This document shows positions 26,045 through 35,101 of a DNA stretch of 64,000 nucleotides, piece after piece (position 1 is the stretch's first letter; each line of letters begins with the position of its first letter). Position numbers and translations under genes: made by a program. The stretch covers positions 62,001 through 126,000 of the forward strand of contig NZ_JADPMP010000007.1 in NCBI RefSeq assembly GCF_015686655.1, in the 5' to 3' direction. The notes under the pieces are model-generated. The model was not told the origin of the DNA. It searched no databases and saw nothing but the letters and a program-made list of their open reading frames with translations. This DNA is from Pontibacter sp. FD36 (lineage in GTDB: Bacteria > Bacteroidota > Bacteroidia > Cytophagales > Hymenobacteraceae).

Positions 26045-27469
26045 CTATGCAGGTACTTCTTCCTGCTTTCTTTCCAAAAGCTCCGGATTGCTCGTTTCCA
26101 CCAGACCTACTTCCGGCTGCAAGTCGAACTCACCTTCCCAGCGGGCAACTACGGCGGTAGCCAGGCAGTTACCGGTCACGTTAATGGAAGTGCGGGCCAT
26201 GTCCATGAGTTCGTCTATACCCAGGATGGCAAACAGGGGCCATACCGGCAGGTTGAAGGAAGCGACCGTCCCGAGCAGGATTACAAGTGAGGCACGGGGC
26301 ACGCCGGCCACGCCCTTGCTGGTGAGCATCAGCGTGAATACCATCAGCAACTGCTGTTCCCAGGTCAGGTCTATACCAGCTGCCTGCGCCACAAACACAG
26401 CAGCTAGAGCCAGGTATAGCGTGGTGCCATCGAGGTTAAAACTGTAGCCGGTCGGCATCACGAAAGCCACAATGCGCCGCGGCACACCCAGCTTCTCCAT
26501 CTCTTCCATGGCCCTTGGCAAAGCCGCTTCCGAACTGGTGGTGGCAAAGGCAATAGACACCGGCCCCGAGATGGCTTTCAGGAAACGCACGATCGGGATG
26601 CGGGCAATGAGGGCAACTGGCAGGAGCACCAACAGCACAAAGGCCAGCAGCGCCACATACAGCGTCGCCAATAACTGGAACAGGTTCACCAGAATGCCGA
26701 AGCCCATGTGTCCCACCGTATAGGCAATCGCAGCACCCACCCCAATTGGGGCGAAGTACATGATGATGTTGGTGAACTTGAACATCGTTTCAGAGAGGCT
26801 CTCGCAAAAGTCAAGCATAGGCTTGCGCTTGTGCTCCGATACCATGGCCAGACCAATGGCAAAGATCACACTGAACACCACGATCTGCAGCACCTGCCCC
26901 TCAGCAACTGACTTGGCAATGTTCTCCGGGAACACATGCAGGATGATATCGGACCAGGTCTGTTTGGCAGGGGCCTGAATCTCTTCCGTCTCGGCTATAC
27001 CTGCCATGTTGATGCCTTCGCCGGCTTTGCTGATGTTGATGGCAGCCAGGCCGATGAACAAGGCCAGCGTGGTCACGATTTCAAAGTACAGGATCGCTTT
27101 CCAACCCATACTACCGATCTGCTTCAGGTTGGCGTGGCCGGCTATACCTACCACCAATGTGGCGAAGATCAGTGGCGCGATGATCGTCTTGATGAGTTTC
27201 AGGAACACCTTGCTCAGCACGTTCAGGTGCTGGGCTACCTGCGGAAAATCATAGCCGATCTGGGCGCCGACCACCATGCTGATCAGGATCCAGGTAGTAA
27301 GGTTACGCTTTTGCAAACCGTAGAGCAGCAGCACAGCCGTGCCGGTCCAGCGGATGGCCGTGAGGGCTTCGGCAGGCAGTGCGATAACTTCATACTGCTG
27401 CAGCAAAGTGAGGATGGCGGCTATGGTGATGCACAGTAGCGTAGCCAGGGGCAAATAGGCCTTGTTCAT
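26045..27469 (-). CDS. DAACS dicarboxylate/glutamate:cation symporter
   Basis: 474 residues from the ATG at 27469 (an in-frame start at 27502 would add 11 residues). Motifs of the DctA/GltP family are complete: ATTSSEAALPRAMEEM (hairpin 1), PTGYSFNLDGTTLY, and SKGVAGVPRASLVI with DMARTSINVTGNCLA. The last holds the substrate-binding Arg/Asn segment. A longer N-terminal hydrophobic region than usual is present. It couples C4-dicarboxylate or glutamate uptake to H+/Na+ at the inner membrane. It is followed by COG2426/PiT genes with wider gaps. Confidence 0.88.
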   Translation of the reverse strand: MNKAYLPLATLLCITIAAILTLLQQYEVIALPAEALTAIRWTGTAVLLLYGLQKRNLTTWILISMVVGAQIGYDFPQVAQHLNVLSKVFLKLIKTIIAPLIFATLVVGIAGHANLKQIGSMGWKAILYFEIVTTLALFIGLAAINISKAGEGINMAGIAETEEIQAPAKQTWSDIILHVFPENIAKSVAEGQVLQIVVFSVIFAIGLAMVSEHKRKPMLDFCESLSETMFKFTNIIMYFAPIGVGAAIAYTVGHMGFGILVNLFQLLATLYVALLAFVLLVLLPVALIARIPIVRFLKAISGPVSIAFATTSSEAALPRAMEEMEKLGVPRRIVAFVMPTGYSFNLDGTTLYLALAAVFVAQAAGIDLTWEQQLLMVFTLMLTSKGVAGVPRASLVILLGTVASFNLPVWPLFAILGIDELMDMARTSINVTGNCLATAVVARWEGEFDLQPEVGLVETSNPELLERKQEEVPA

Positions 27470-27498
27470 AAATTTAATTGGTCTAAAGCTTAATTGAT

Positions 27499-28158
27499 TC
27501 AAATCTGCGGGGTACTACTTTTCATGAGCCGGTTTTTGAGGGCGGCAACGAGGGGAGGAGCCATGGATAGCACGATGATGGCCAGAATAAGCAGCGAAAA
27601 ATGCCGCTTGACGGCCGGCAGATTACCAAACAGGTAGCCTGCTATCATAAAAAATACCACCCATACGATGGCCCCAACCACATTGAAGCTAAAGAAGCGC
27701 CTGTAATGCATGTTGGCGATGCCTGCCACAAACGGAGCGAATGTGCGAACGATGGGCACAAAGCGCGCATAAATGATAGTGCGTCCGCCGTACTTTTCGA
27801 AGAACCGCTGTGTCTGGTCCAGGTGAGACCGGCGCATAAACCAGAAGTCGCGCAGGTAGATGCGACTTCCGATCTTGCTTCCTGCAAAATAATTGAAAGA
27901 GTCACCCAGTATGGCCGCCACGATCAGCAGCCCCATCAACAGCAACAGGTTAAGGCCTGAAGCGGGTATGGCAGCCAATGCGCCAAGCGCAAACAGCAGT
28001 GAATCTCCCGGTAAGAAAGGGGTAACCACCAAGCCTGTTTCGCAAAACACAATGAGAAACAGGATCAGGTAGATCCACTGCTGGTACTCCTGCACCAACT
28101 GCACCAGGTGCTGGTCAATGTGCAGAATAAAATCTGCCACGTAATACATGATATCCAT
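27499..28158 (-). CDS. DedA-family (VTT domain) membrane protein
   Basis: 219 residues. The DedA pattern is clear: FCETGLVVTPFLPGDSLLFALGAL, then FFEKYGGRTIIYARFVPIVRTFAPFVAGIANM, which includes the conserved Glu in the first part and the Arg-rich RFVPxVRT loop. The family flips or scrambles lipids (undecaprenyl phosphate or phosphatidylethanolamine) at the inner membrane. The gene lies 29 bp upstream of the symporter start on the same strand. Confidence 0.85.
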   Translation of the reverse strand: MDIMYYVADFILHIDQHLVQLVQEYQQWIYLILFLIVFCETGLVVTPFLPGDSLLFALGALAAIPASGLNLLLLMGLLIVAAILGDSFNYFAGSKIGSRIYLRDFWFMRRSHLDQTQRFFEKYGGRTIIYARFVPIVRTFAPFVAGIANMHYRRFFSFNVVGAIVWVVFFMIAGYLFGNLPAVKRHFSLLILAIIVLSMAPPLVAALKNRLMKSSTPQI

Positions 28159-28189
28159 CCGAAAAGGAGCTATGCGTGCCGGACTGCTA

Positions 28190-28399
28190 TTACTTTTGGT
28201 CCTTGTCGCTTACAGACTTGTCGATCTCGCTCTTGATCTCGTTTGTCGCGTCTTTAAACTCCCGGATGCCACGGCCGAGTCCGCGTGCCAGTTCAGGTAT
28301 GCGTTTGGCGCCAAACAGGAGTAGAATGGCGAATATAATGATGGTCACTTCAGCGCCTCCCAGGCTTCCTATGAAGGCAAAAATTGCGATGCTGTTCAT
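28190..28399 (-). CDS. tatA: Sec-independent protein translocase subunit TatA/E
   Basis: 69 residues from the ATG at 28399. It has the TatA/E layout: one TM (IAIFAFIGSLGGAEVTIIIFAILLLF), then the FG hinge (FGAKRIPELARGLG) and an amphipathic helix. It forms the pore-like part of the twin-arginine pathway at the inner membrane. tatC is not in the window. A longer frame from 28510 has no signal and is rejected. Confidence 0.88.
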   Translation of the reverse strand: MNSIAIFAFIGSLGGAEVTIIIFAILLLFGAKRIPELARGLGRGIREFKDATNEIKSEIDKSVSDKDQK

Positions 28400-28667
28400 T
28401 TGTGAGGTATAAAAATTTTGTTTGATGATAATAGGATCAATCGCTCCCTGACGGCTATTAAGACAGCGACAGAAAGCATCAGCCGCTTTACAGCGTGTAA
28501 AGGGCACCAAAAGCTGCGTAGCCTAAGCGAGCAGCTGGATTATAGGTTGTTGTAAGATGTAAGTAAGGCTGAGGGACAGCAGGGGCTATACCGGCAGCCG
28601 CTTGGGCCAGGTATGCGAGCTGTTTCGAAGCTGGCTCACTCAAAAAGAATGGGAATGGGGTAGCAGC

Positions 28668-29051
28668 CTAGGGAGCCTGGGGCTGACTGGAAGTGTAGAA
28701 AAATTGGCAAAAGAAGTTGTCGCCGGGCGCCCGCGCAGCGTAGGGCGGAATTGCCTTTTGACCTGCAAACCAGATACCAGATGCTTTGGAAGCCGTGGCT
28801 GCGGGCTGTAAACTGATCGTCAGGGTGGAGGCTGTTCCTTCCTCGGCCAGGTATAGCACACCCTGCTGCAGACCAGGGCTGTTGAGTTCACTGCTTAGGG
28901 ATTCGCCCTGGGCGGTGCTGGCAGGGTTAGACTGAGTTACCGGATCGCCATAGGCATAGCATGCAGTGCCATGGAGCAGAACGGCCCAGAGCAGAGCAAG
29001 CGACACCATTAAATGTCTCAGGAAGCGGTATTTAAGCTGAACCAGGGCCAT
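28668..29051 (-). CDS. small exported protein, unknown
   Basis: 127 residues from the ATG at 29051 (a TTG at 29063 is less likely). A signal-like segment (FLRHLMVSLALLWAVLLHGTACYA) is followed by a Ser/Ala/Gln-rich low-complexity mature part and a Phe/Tyr-rich end. Possibly a rare or species-specific protein. No family is recognised. Confidence 0.35.
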   Translation of the reverse strand: MALVQLKYRFLRHLMVSLALLWAVLLHGTACYAYGDPVTQSNPASTAQGESLSSELNSPGLQQGVLYLAEEGTASTLTISLQPAATASKASGIWFAGQKAIPPYAARAPGDNFFCQFFYTSSQPQAP

Positions 29052-29191
29052 AAGCAACCGCAAATATACTACTATTTGTGAGGCAACTAGCGAAGCTGAA
29101 ATTTTAATTTACAGCCTTTTATCGTTCACCCGTTTTTACAAAGAATCAGCCCAAAAACCGACGGGCAGAGATTTTGCCACAGGCCCGGATT

Positions 29192-29920
29192 TTACATAAA
29201 GACACTTTGCAGCACATCGCCTACAAAATAAGCCAGCATAGCAGCCAAACCGCCAAGCAGCAGTGTTTCGGCTATACCTGCCATGATGTTCCGCTCGGTT
29301 ACAATGCTTTTAAGAGCACCTACGATCGTCATGGCGATACCCGTCAGGATGCTGGAGTAAAGGAAAAGTTCGGCTCCTGCTATACCTGAATCGAGTCCAG
29401 CAATGATGTAGGCCAGTAGGGGAATGGAGCCCACCACAATGAAGCTGATAAAGGTAACTGAAGCCGTTTTAATAGGGGTTTTGTCGTCCTGGGTCATCTC
29501 CAGTTCTTCTTTCATCATGGTGTCCACCCACACATCTTTGTCAGAAGTAATGACCTCGACTACCTGGTTCAGCAGCTCGCCCTTAAAGCCCTTGGCTTCG
29601 TAAATTTCCCGGACTTCTTGTTTTTCTATATCGCCCAGGTTATCAACTTCCCAATACTCGCGGGCTTTGTGACGGTCAAAATTGTCGCGGGCTGCCTTGG
29701 TGGAAAAGAAGTTGCCGACTGACATGGAGAAACCGTCCGCAATCAGGTTGGCCAGCCCGAGGATGATTACAACCGCTATACCCAAGTTAGCACCTTCAGC
29801 TCCTGCCACCACGGCAAAGGTGGTAATGGCCCCGTCTATACCCCCGTACACAAACTCTGAGATATATTCTTTTTTGAAGAATAGAATTTTGTCTTCCGCC
29901 TGAATTTCGTGGTGCAACAT
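29192..29920 (-). CDS. VIT1/CCC1-family metal transporter
   Basis: 242 residues. The pattern ([27 protein letters not shown]...[23 protein letters not shown]) is the first half of the VIT1/CCC1 fold. The membrane segments then resume around 155, 185 and 215. The cytosolic loop (residues 75-145) is rich in Glu/Asp/Lys, as in the metal-binding loop of ferrous iron/manganese exporters. It probably moves Fe2+ or Mn2+ across the inner membrane. It is a single gene. Confidence 0.85.
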   Translation of the reverse strand: MLHHEIQAEDKILFFKKEYISEFVYGGIDGAITTFAVVAGAEGANLGIAVVIILGLANLIADGFSMSVGNFFSTKAARDNFDRHKAREYWEVDNLGDIEKQEVREIYEAKGFKGELLNQVVEVITSDKDVWVDTMMKEELEMTQDDKTPIKTASVTFISFIVVGSIPLLAYIIAGLDSGIAGAELFLYSSILTGIAMTIVGALKSIVTERNIMAGIAETLLLGGLAAMLAYFVGDVLQSVFM

Positions 29921-30098
29921 AGGGGAGTGTTGGAGTTTGAGGATTAGAAAGTTAACAATAAACTGGAATATTACAGCGCTCGTTTGGATAAGTCGCCTCC
30001 TGTGCGAATCATTCGTGCCATATGAGGCCAGTTATAAATGGGCCCAAAGATTAACCACCAGCAAGCGTTTCGCTCAAACTGAAGTGATACTTTATACC

Positions 30099-31040
30099 TC
30101 AATCCTGCGAAACTGCTTCTTCAGCAGGTATAAGTTTAGACTCTGTCTGTGATACTGCTTCCACGGGTGTAACTACCCGCTCTTTGAAAGGATATACCTG
30201 TTGCTCTATAAAGGACTTCGGGTAATGCTCAACCTCCTCAAAACCGAGCTCAATATCACGCCCGTCTTCCGGCATGTAAGCCGTGCCGAACAGGTAATCC
30301 CACAGGCTCAGGCTGATGCCGTAGTTAGCGCCGTAGCGGTGTGGCATGTGCTTGGCGTGGTGCCAGATGTGCATTTGGGGGTTGTTGAACAGGTAACGCA
30401 GCGGACCCAGTGGAAGGTGCAGGTTGGAGTGGTTGAAGTGACCGATGGCCGTGGCGAAAATATGCACCAGGAAAAAATCCTGAATACCGAAGCCGATCAT
30501 AGCCAGTGGAATGTACTCCAGGGTGCGGTAAACCACGGTTTCGCCCCAATGGAAACGCAGGTGCGCCGCAAAGCCCATTTGCTGCACCGAGTGGTGTACC
30601 TTGTGGAAACGCCACAGAAAGTCGGAGCGGTGGAGGAGACGGTGCACGTTCCACTGAATGAAATCGCGCAGTACAAAAAGTGTGAGCAGTTGCGCCCATA
30701 CCGGCCAGGACTGTATCTCAAAAGACACCAGGTTCTGAATGCCGAACAAGCCCAGGAAATCATTGAAAGCCTCTACACCGATATTCGAAATGGCATTGAA
30801 ACCAATCAGCGAGAACAGGAAAAAGTTGAAGAACATGTAGAAGCCGTCGAGCCAGAAATCCTGCCGGATTACCGGTTGTCCCTTGCGCCAAGGCAGCACG
30901 ACTTCAAGCAGCCAGAAAAACAGCGACAAGCCCACCAGCCAGTAGAAATAGTTGCCCCAGCTTGGGTACAGCATTTCACGCCACAGGTAATTGCCGTAGT
31001 CTGAAAAAGAGCTTGTGAAGATGTTCCAGTATTTTTCCAT
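30099..31040 (-). CDS. sterol desaturase/fatty acid hydroxylase family protein
   Basis: 313 residues. It has several TM segments and the full set of histidine clusters: HRLLH, HKVHH and HIWHH (with HAKH), which coordinate a di-iron centre in the FA_hydroxylase superfamily. The enzyme would hydroxylate or desaturate a lipid at the inner membrane with O2. In Cytophagales, related enzymes act on fatty acids, sterol-like lipids or carotenoids. The product is unknown. It is a single gene. Confidence 0.85.
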   Translation of the reverse strand: MEKYWNIFTSSFSDYGNYLWREMLYPSWGNYFYWLVGLSLFFWLLEVVLPWRKGQPVIRQDFWLDGFYMFFNFFLFSLIGFNAISNIGVEAFNDFLGLFGIQNLVSFEIQSWPVWAQLLTLFVLRDFIQWNVHRLLHRSDFLWRFHKVHHSVQQMGFAAHLRFHWGETVVYRTLEYIPLAMIGFGIQDFFLVHIFATAIGHFNHSNLHLPLGPLRYLFNNPQMHIWHHAKHMPHRYGANYGISLSLWDYLFGTAYMPEDGRDIELGFEEVEHYPKSFIEQQVYPFKERVVTPVEAVSQTESKLIPAEEAVSQD

Positions 31041-31106
31041 GCAGCTTTACTTGCAATGAATTGTCCAGGAAATTTGTTCCCGGGGATTTGATCTTGTAAG
31101 TATAAA

Positions 31107-31142
31107 AAAATAGCCGACTATATGTTTGGAACCGGCTATTTT
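31107..31142 (-). terminator. terminator downstream of the TlpA-type gene
   Basis: On the - strand a stem AAAATAGCCG / CGGCTATTTT (31133-31142 pairing with 31107-31116) ends in a run of T (31110-31104), giving a standard intrinsic terminator right after the stop at 31151. Confidence 0.85.
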
Positions 31143-31150
31143 CAGTGTAT

Positions 31151-31783
31151 TTATTTCGAGAGCCCCTGTAGAAACTCGCGCACTTCTTTGGTGTCATATT
31201 CGGCCATACCTTCCTGCTTGGCTACGATCTTACCTTCCGGTGAGATGATGAACGTGGTAGGTATAGCGGTGCTGTAAAACTCCTGCGGAAACTGGCTGGC
31301 TGGCATGTATACTGGGAAGGTATAGCCCTTCTTGTCGATAAATTTTTTCACCTTGTCCATGCCCCCTTCATCTACCGACAGCATCACAAAAGCGACTTTA
31401 TTCGGGTCCATTTTCTTATACAAACTGTGGATGTTTGGCATCTCGGCAATACAAGGCGGACACCAGGTTGCCCAGATGTTCAGGAAGATGACCTTGCCCT
31501 TCAGACTTTCGAATGCTACGGTTTTACCATCAAGGCCTACCATCTTGAAGCCGGCACCTGCCATGGGTGCCCCTGCAGATGCATCAACTGTAGTTTCGGT
31601 TGGGGTTTTCACAACCTCATCTATGGCCGGCACATCCGCATTTTTTATACCTGTTGCCAACAGGATGCGCTGCACCTGGCCGATAGCTTCGGTATGCAGA
31701 CCTGTCAGGTACAGGATGCCGAAAATGCCGAGTGTGATCGCCCAGCCAGGTATATTCTTGATTGAAAATTTATTCTTATCCAT
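31151..31783 (-). CDS. TlpA-type membrane-anchored thioredoxin
   Basis: 210 residues. An N-terminal TM (ITLGIFGILYLTGL, about 16-30) anchors it, and the thioredoxin domain holds WCPPC (107-111) and the cis-proline region STAIPTTFII. These proteins reduce disulfides in the periplasm, often with redox partners such as ResA/CcmG. It is encoded just downstream of the DoxX-DsrE gene on the same strand (89 bp gap), so a shared role in periplasmic thiol or sulfur chemistry is plausible. Confidence 0.88.
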   Translation of the reverse strand: MDKNKFSIKNIPGWAITLGIFGILYLTGLHTEAIGQVQRILLATGIKNADVPAIDEVVKTPTETTVDASAGAPMAGAGFKMVGLDGKTVAFESLKGKVIFLNIWATWCPPCIAEMPNIHSLYKKMDPNKVAFVMLSVDEGGMDKVKKFIDKKGYTFPVYMPASQFPQEFYSTAIPTTFIISPEGKIVAKQEGMAEYDTKEVREFLQGLSK

Positions 31784-31872
31784 GATATTGTTTTTTTTAA
31801 TAGAAGTCAGTTTGTGCGAATCAGATCAATTTTACTGAGTCGCATATAAATCTACACTTTCTTGTTCTAAGC

Positions 31873-32766
31873 TTATAACTCTACAGTGGTATAGCCTTGT
31901 TCCTGCAGGTCGAACATATAGGTCAGGCCGTTCGGAATCACTTCCATACCGTCTACCAGTGAACCCGCGTCGATGTTGAACTGCTTAAGAGACATCCCGC
32001 AGACGCGGTAAGTGATGCCAGCCGCTTTGCCTTTTTCAAATTCACCGGCCAGGTTACTGCCTTTCACAAATGCCTCCACAGACTTACCACAGGCCATCAC
32101 TACAAAACTTTCCCGCTGGTAGCGGCTATCCTGTGTGATGGTTTCAGCTGTATTTACAGCAGCTTTCAGGTGGTTAGGCTGACTGATCAGCACTGCGTAT
32201 TTTTTGCCGTTAGTCTCTGCTGCTGCGGAGGCTGTAGTACTTTGGGCAGTTGTCGTGCCGGTAGCACATGAGCCGAGGAACACCAGCATACCCAATGCCA
32301 GCATGGCAACATAATTACTGTTTATTTTATTCTTTTGAATTGATTTCATCTGATTGTTTTGAAAAAATGTCTGGTCTAGCCCATAGTGGACGGCACCATT
32401 CACAATGAAAAACAGGAGCATCCCGATCAGGGCAATGTTCTTGAACAATGGTCCGGAACCTTCGGCACCCACCTGCACGGTAAGCGTGATCGGAATCAGG
32501 ATGGCCAGCAGTAAAGCGGCCGCCAGTCTGGTTTTAAAACCCGCCAACAGCATAGAGCCTCCGATAAGCAAACCCACACCCGACAAAATAATCAGGGTTT
32601 CGGCGGGTGCTATCCAGGTAGCCAAACTGGCAAAAGGTGCCTTTTCAAGTCGGGCGGCTGCACCGGCAGTTTGAAGAATGTGATTGAAACCAGCCAGGAT
32701 AAAGATCAGGCTACCCATGATGCGGAGCACCAGGAATGATATTTTTTGCAAAGGTGTATTTTCCAT
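31873..32766 (-). CDS. DoxX-DsrE fusion protein with internal signal peptide
   Basis: 297 residues from the ATG at 32766. The first 139 residues are a four-TM DoxX-type protein (FLVLRIMGSLIFILAGFNHI...). The chain continues without a stop into a second part that begins with an internal Met (residue 140), a full signal peptide and lipobox (ALGMLVFLGSC, Cys167), followed by a DsrE/DsrF-like alpha/beta domain (YAVLISQPNHLKAAVNTAE..., FVVMACGKSVEAF..., GITYRVCGMSLKQF...). In relatives such parts are often separate genes; here they share one frame. The DsrE part could act on the periplasmic face. Either a true fusion or internal initiation at 32349 could be used. Confidence 0.7.
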   Translation of the reverse strand: MENTPLQKISFLVLRIMGSLIFILAGFNHILQTAGAAARLEKAPFASLATWIAPAETLIILSGVGLLIGGSMLLAGFKTRLAAALLLAILIPITLTVQVGAEGSGPLFKNIALIGMLLFFIVNGAVHYGLDQTFFQNNQMKSIQKNKINSNYVAMLALGMLVFLGSCATGTTTAQSTTASAAAETNGKKYAVLISQPNHLKAAVNTAETITQDSRYQRESFVVMACGKSVEAFVKGSNLAGEFEKGKAAGITYRVCGMSLKQFNIDAGSLVDGMEVIPNGLTYMFDLQEQGYTTVEL

Positions 32767-32915
32767 AATAGCGTTAATTTTCTTAAAATAATCGTCGCAG
32801 CAGAATAGGGAATGCCTATCGCCTTGACTTGTCGAATAAGACACAGCCCGGCAGGTATAGCACAGGTGCATACCTGGTATCTGGTTGACTGTATCATCAC
32901 AAAGCATTCGATATG

Positions 32916-33278
32916 TTAAGAAAATCGCGGTGGGTCTGGATCAGCCCCCAGACTAGGGGCCAGAAGTTTAGGAGGGGAGAGGAGTCTAAACTGCTGCCTG
33001 ACTGAGGAAGTAGAAAATAAATCTGACTGTGTGTCATGCACCACAGCGAAGAGCTGCTGGCCACAGTCGATCGTGACATTGGCTGCGTTCTTTTGCTCTG
33101 AATGTGTCTGGTGCTTCAGGCATTTCTTCGCACAGGGGCGCTTGAGTTTTTTATGACTATCCGCTGCTTTCAGTTCGCTTTTAAGGGCACAGGCCATTCC
33201 GTTCGCAGGCTTATTTGGCTGGGCCAGCGTAAAAAGGAAAAGCATAGTGCTTAAAAGAAGTAGCAGATAGTTGTTCAT
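32916..33278 (-). CDS. small exported Cys/His protein
   Basis: 120 residues from the ATG at 33278 (MNNYLLLLLSTMLFLFTLA), with a signal peptide. The mature part has a Cys/Lys/His-rich stretch (MACALKSELK..., then CAKKCLKHQTHSEQ) and a Cys at about residue 73. It resembles the N-terminal half of HYC_CC_PP-type proteins but lacks the CC and PP parts. Possibly a metal- or thiol-binding protein. A longer frame from 33431 overlaps the MFS gene and is rejected. Confidence 0.45.
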   Translation of the reverse strand: MNNYLLLLLSTMLFLFTLAQPNKPANGMACALKSELKAADSHKKLKRPCAKKCLKHQTHSEQKNAANVTIDCGQQLFAVVHDTQSDLFSTSSVRQQFRLLSPPKLLAPSLGADPDPPRFS

Positions 33279-33333
33279 AGTTCGTGTTTTGCCAGCAGGT
33301 ATAACTGGCCGGTACTCACGTAAATTTACAAAT

Positions 33334-34596
33334 TTAAGCTTTGGCCACCAAGCTGGTCCCGCACTCGGAGCTGTGCCACAAGAGCTTTTTGGTGCAGCAC
33401 ATCCGTATCTCGGAAAGTATACCTGCCCCAACGGTCAGGATGGCCGTGCCCAATAGTACAAATTCCACGCCAAAGAGGTCACTGAAAACACCCGCCGCTA
33501 CGGCTCCGGCCACATAGCCAAAGTCACGCCAAAAACGGAAGATGCCCAGGCTCTGCGGACGCTGCTCGGGGTGCGTATTTTCGGCCACGACTGACAGGAA
33601 GTTAGGATATACCAGTGCCGTACCAACTCCCAACAGTACCAAAGCTGCGATGACAATTGCGTAGGCCTGGCTGAAGAATAACATGCCGATGGCCACGCCC
33701 TGTAGCATCATGCCAATGCCCAACAACTGTTTCTTGCAAAGTACATCACCCAATTTGCCCGTCACCAACTGCCCGATACCCCACACAGCCGGATATATAC
33801 CTGCCAACAGACCCACTTGCTGTAAGGTATAGCCTTTGCTCATGAGCAGCACCGGCAGCAAGCCCCACAGAATACCGTCGTTCATGTTATTGACAAAGCC
33901 GCTCAGCGTGACAGAACCCAGGTTGGCATGGCGCCAGGTCGTGTCTTTCCAAACGTTGCGAAGTAGCGGTATGCTGGTCTGTGCCGTCTCCGTTTTAACG
34001 TGTGCATGTGTATCGCGCACCAGGAACCAGGTCAGGAGCAAACCAATAATCGAAAAAGCGATACCTGGTATAAAAGCGTAAGTGACTTCCCCTGTTGAGG
34101 AGGCGATATAGCCGGCCAAAAACGCCACCAGACCGACAGCCAGGTAACCGGCAAACTCGTTGATGCCCATGGCCAGTCCGCGGTTTTTCTCACCCACGAG
34201 GTCAATCTTCATGACCACGGTAGCCGACCAGGCTAGGCCTTGGTTGATACCAAGCAGTAAGTTAGCAAAGACCACCCACCACCAGTTATCCGCATAGAGC
34301 AGGAGCCAGGGCACAGGCAAGGCAAAGAGCCAGCCAATTAGCAGCAGTTGCTTTCGGGTGAAACGCAATGTGAGCCTGCCCATCATCATGTTGGCAATAG
34401 ACTTAGCCAGACCGAAGGCCACGATAAACGACAGAAGCGCCGTGTGTCCGCTGATACCGAAAACCGTTTCGGCAAACTCAGGTATAACAGAGCGCTCCAG
34501 TCCAACCATGGCACCCACAAAACCGTTGATCAGCACCAGCAGCCAGAACTGCGTGGCGTTTTCTCTCAATCCAAGTTTTGTATCTGTAGTCGACAT
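33334..34596 (-). CDS. MFS transporter
   Basis: 420 residues with twelve TM segments and MFS signatures: GRLTLRFTRKQLLLIGWL (loop 2-3) and GKLGDVLCKKQLLGIGM (loop 8-9). The C-terminus holds four Cys in MCCTKKLLWHSSECG, unusual for MFS. It sits between the DsrE-fusion/TlpA genes and the YeeE genes on the same strand, so a sulfur or thiol substrate is possible, but the family is too broad to decide. Confidence 0.8.
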   Translation of the reverse strand: MSTTDTKLGLRENATQFWLLVLINGFVGAMVGLERSVIPEFAETVFGISGHTALLSFIVAFGLAKSIANMMMGRLTLRFTRKQLLLIGWLFALPVPWLLLYADNWWWVVFANLLLGINQGLAWSATVVMKIDLVGEKNRGLAMGINEFAGYLAVGLVAFLAGYIASSTGEVTYAFIPGIAFSIIGLLLTWFLVRDTHAHVKTETAQTSIPLLRNVWKDTTWRHANLGSVTLSGFVNNMNDGILWGLLPVLLMSKGYTLQQVGLLAGIYPAVWGIGQLVTGKLGDVLCKKQLLGIGMMLQGVAIGMLFFSQAYAIVIAALVLLGVGTALVYPNFLSVVAENTHPEQRPQSLGIFRFWRDFGYVAGAVAAGVFSDLFGVEFVLLGTAILTVGAGILSEIRMCCTKKLLWHSSECGTSLVAKA

Positions 34597-34685
34597 GGTC
34601 AGTATATTTTTCTAAACATGCGTGAAAGCCTCTGCCTCAGGTAGAAAGCTTACAACGCATTTTCAACTATTAGCCCAATTTCTTC

Positions 34686-35099
34686 TTAATGTGGCAATTT
34701 GTCTTTGATGGCACCGTACAGATACGTACCTGCCAGAGCACCGCCGATGGCGATAAAGATCGCCCAGTAGCTAAAGCCCACGTTGACGAACATCGGACCC
34801 GGACAAGCCCCAGTCAGCGCCCAACCCAAACCGAAGATGGTACCGCCGATGATGTAGCGCGGAACAGACATTTCCTTCGGTGTAAATACGATCGGGTTGC
34901 CCTGGAAGTCGCGCAGATTGAACTTCTTGATCACCAGCGTGGCAATAGTGCCCAGCACGACAGCCGTACCGATGATGCCATACATGTGAAAGTCCTGGAA
35001 GCGGAACATCTCCTGAATACGATACCACGAAATCGCCTCCGACTTACTCATCACGATGCCGAACAAAATGCCGGCTATTATAAACTTTATACTTTTCAC
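34686..35099 (-). CDS. YeeE/YedE-family transporter, half A (DUF6691-like)
   Basis: 137 residues. The start is GTG at 35099 (MKSIKFIIAGILFG); no ATG lies upstream in frame. Four TM segments and the motif GGTIFGLGWALTGACPGPMF, whose Cys is the conserved relay position of YeeE-like thiosulfate transporters, are present. It pairs with the gene at 35205, which carries the other half of the same fold. The two halves together would form a TsuA-like channel for thiosulfate or another sulfur oxyanion. It is separated from the partner by an AT-rich repeat of ~105 bp. Confidence 0.85.
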   Translation of the reverse strand: MKSIKFIIAGILFGIVMSKSEAISWYRIQEMFRFQDFHMYGIIGTAVVLGTIATLVIKKFNLRDFQGNPIVFTPKEMSVPRYIIGGTIFGLGWALTGACPGPMFVNVGFSYWAIFIAIGGALAGTYLYGAIKDKLPH

Positions 35100-35101
35100 T
35101 T

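Noticed and set aside
30201-31004. Long + strand open frame opposite the fatty acid hydroxylase
   Set aside because: It is antisense to the histidine-cluster enzyme; no known domain or signal.
33279-33431. N-terminal extension of the exported Cys/His protein
   Set aside because: The longer frame overlaps the MFS gene and precedes a good signal peptide at 33278.
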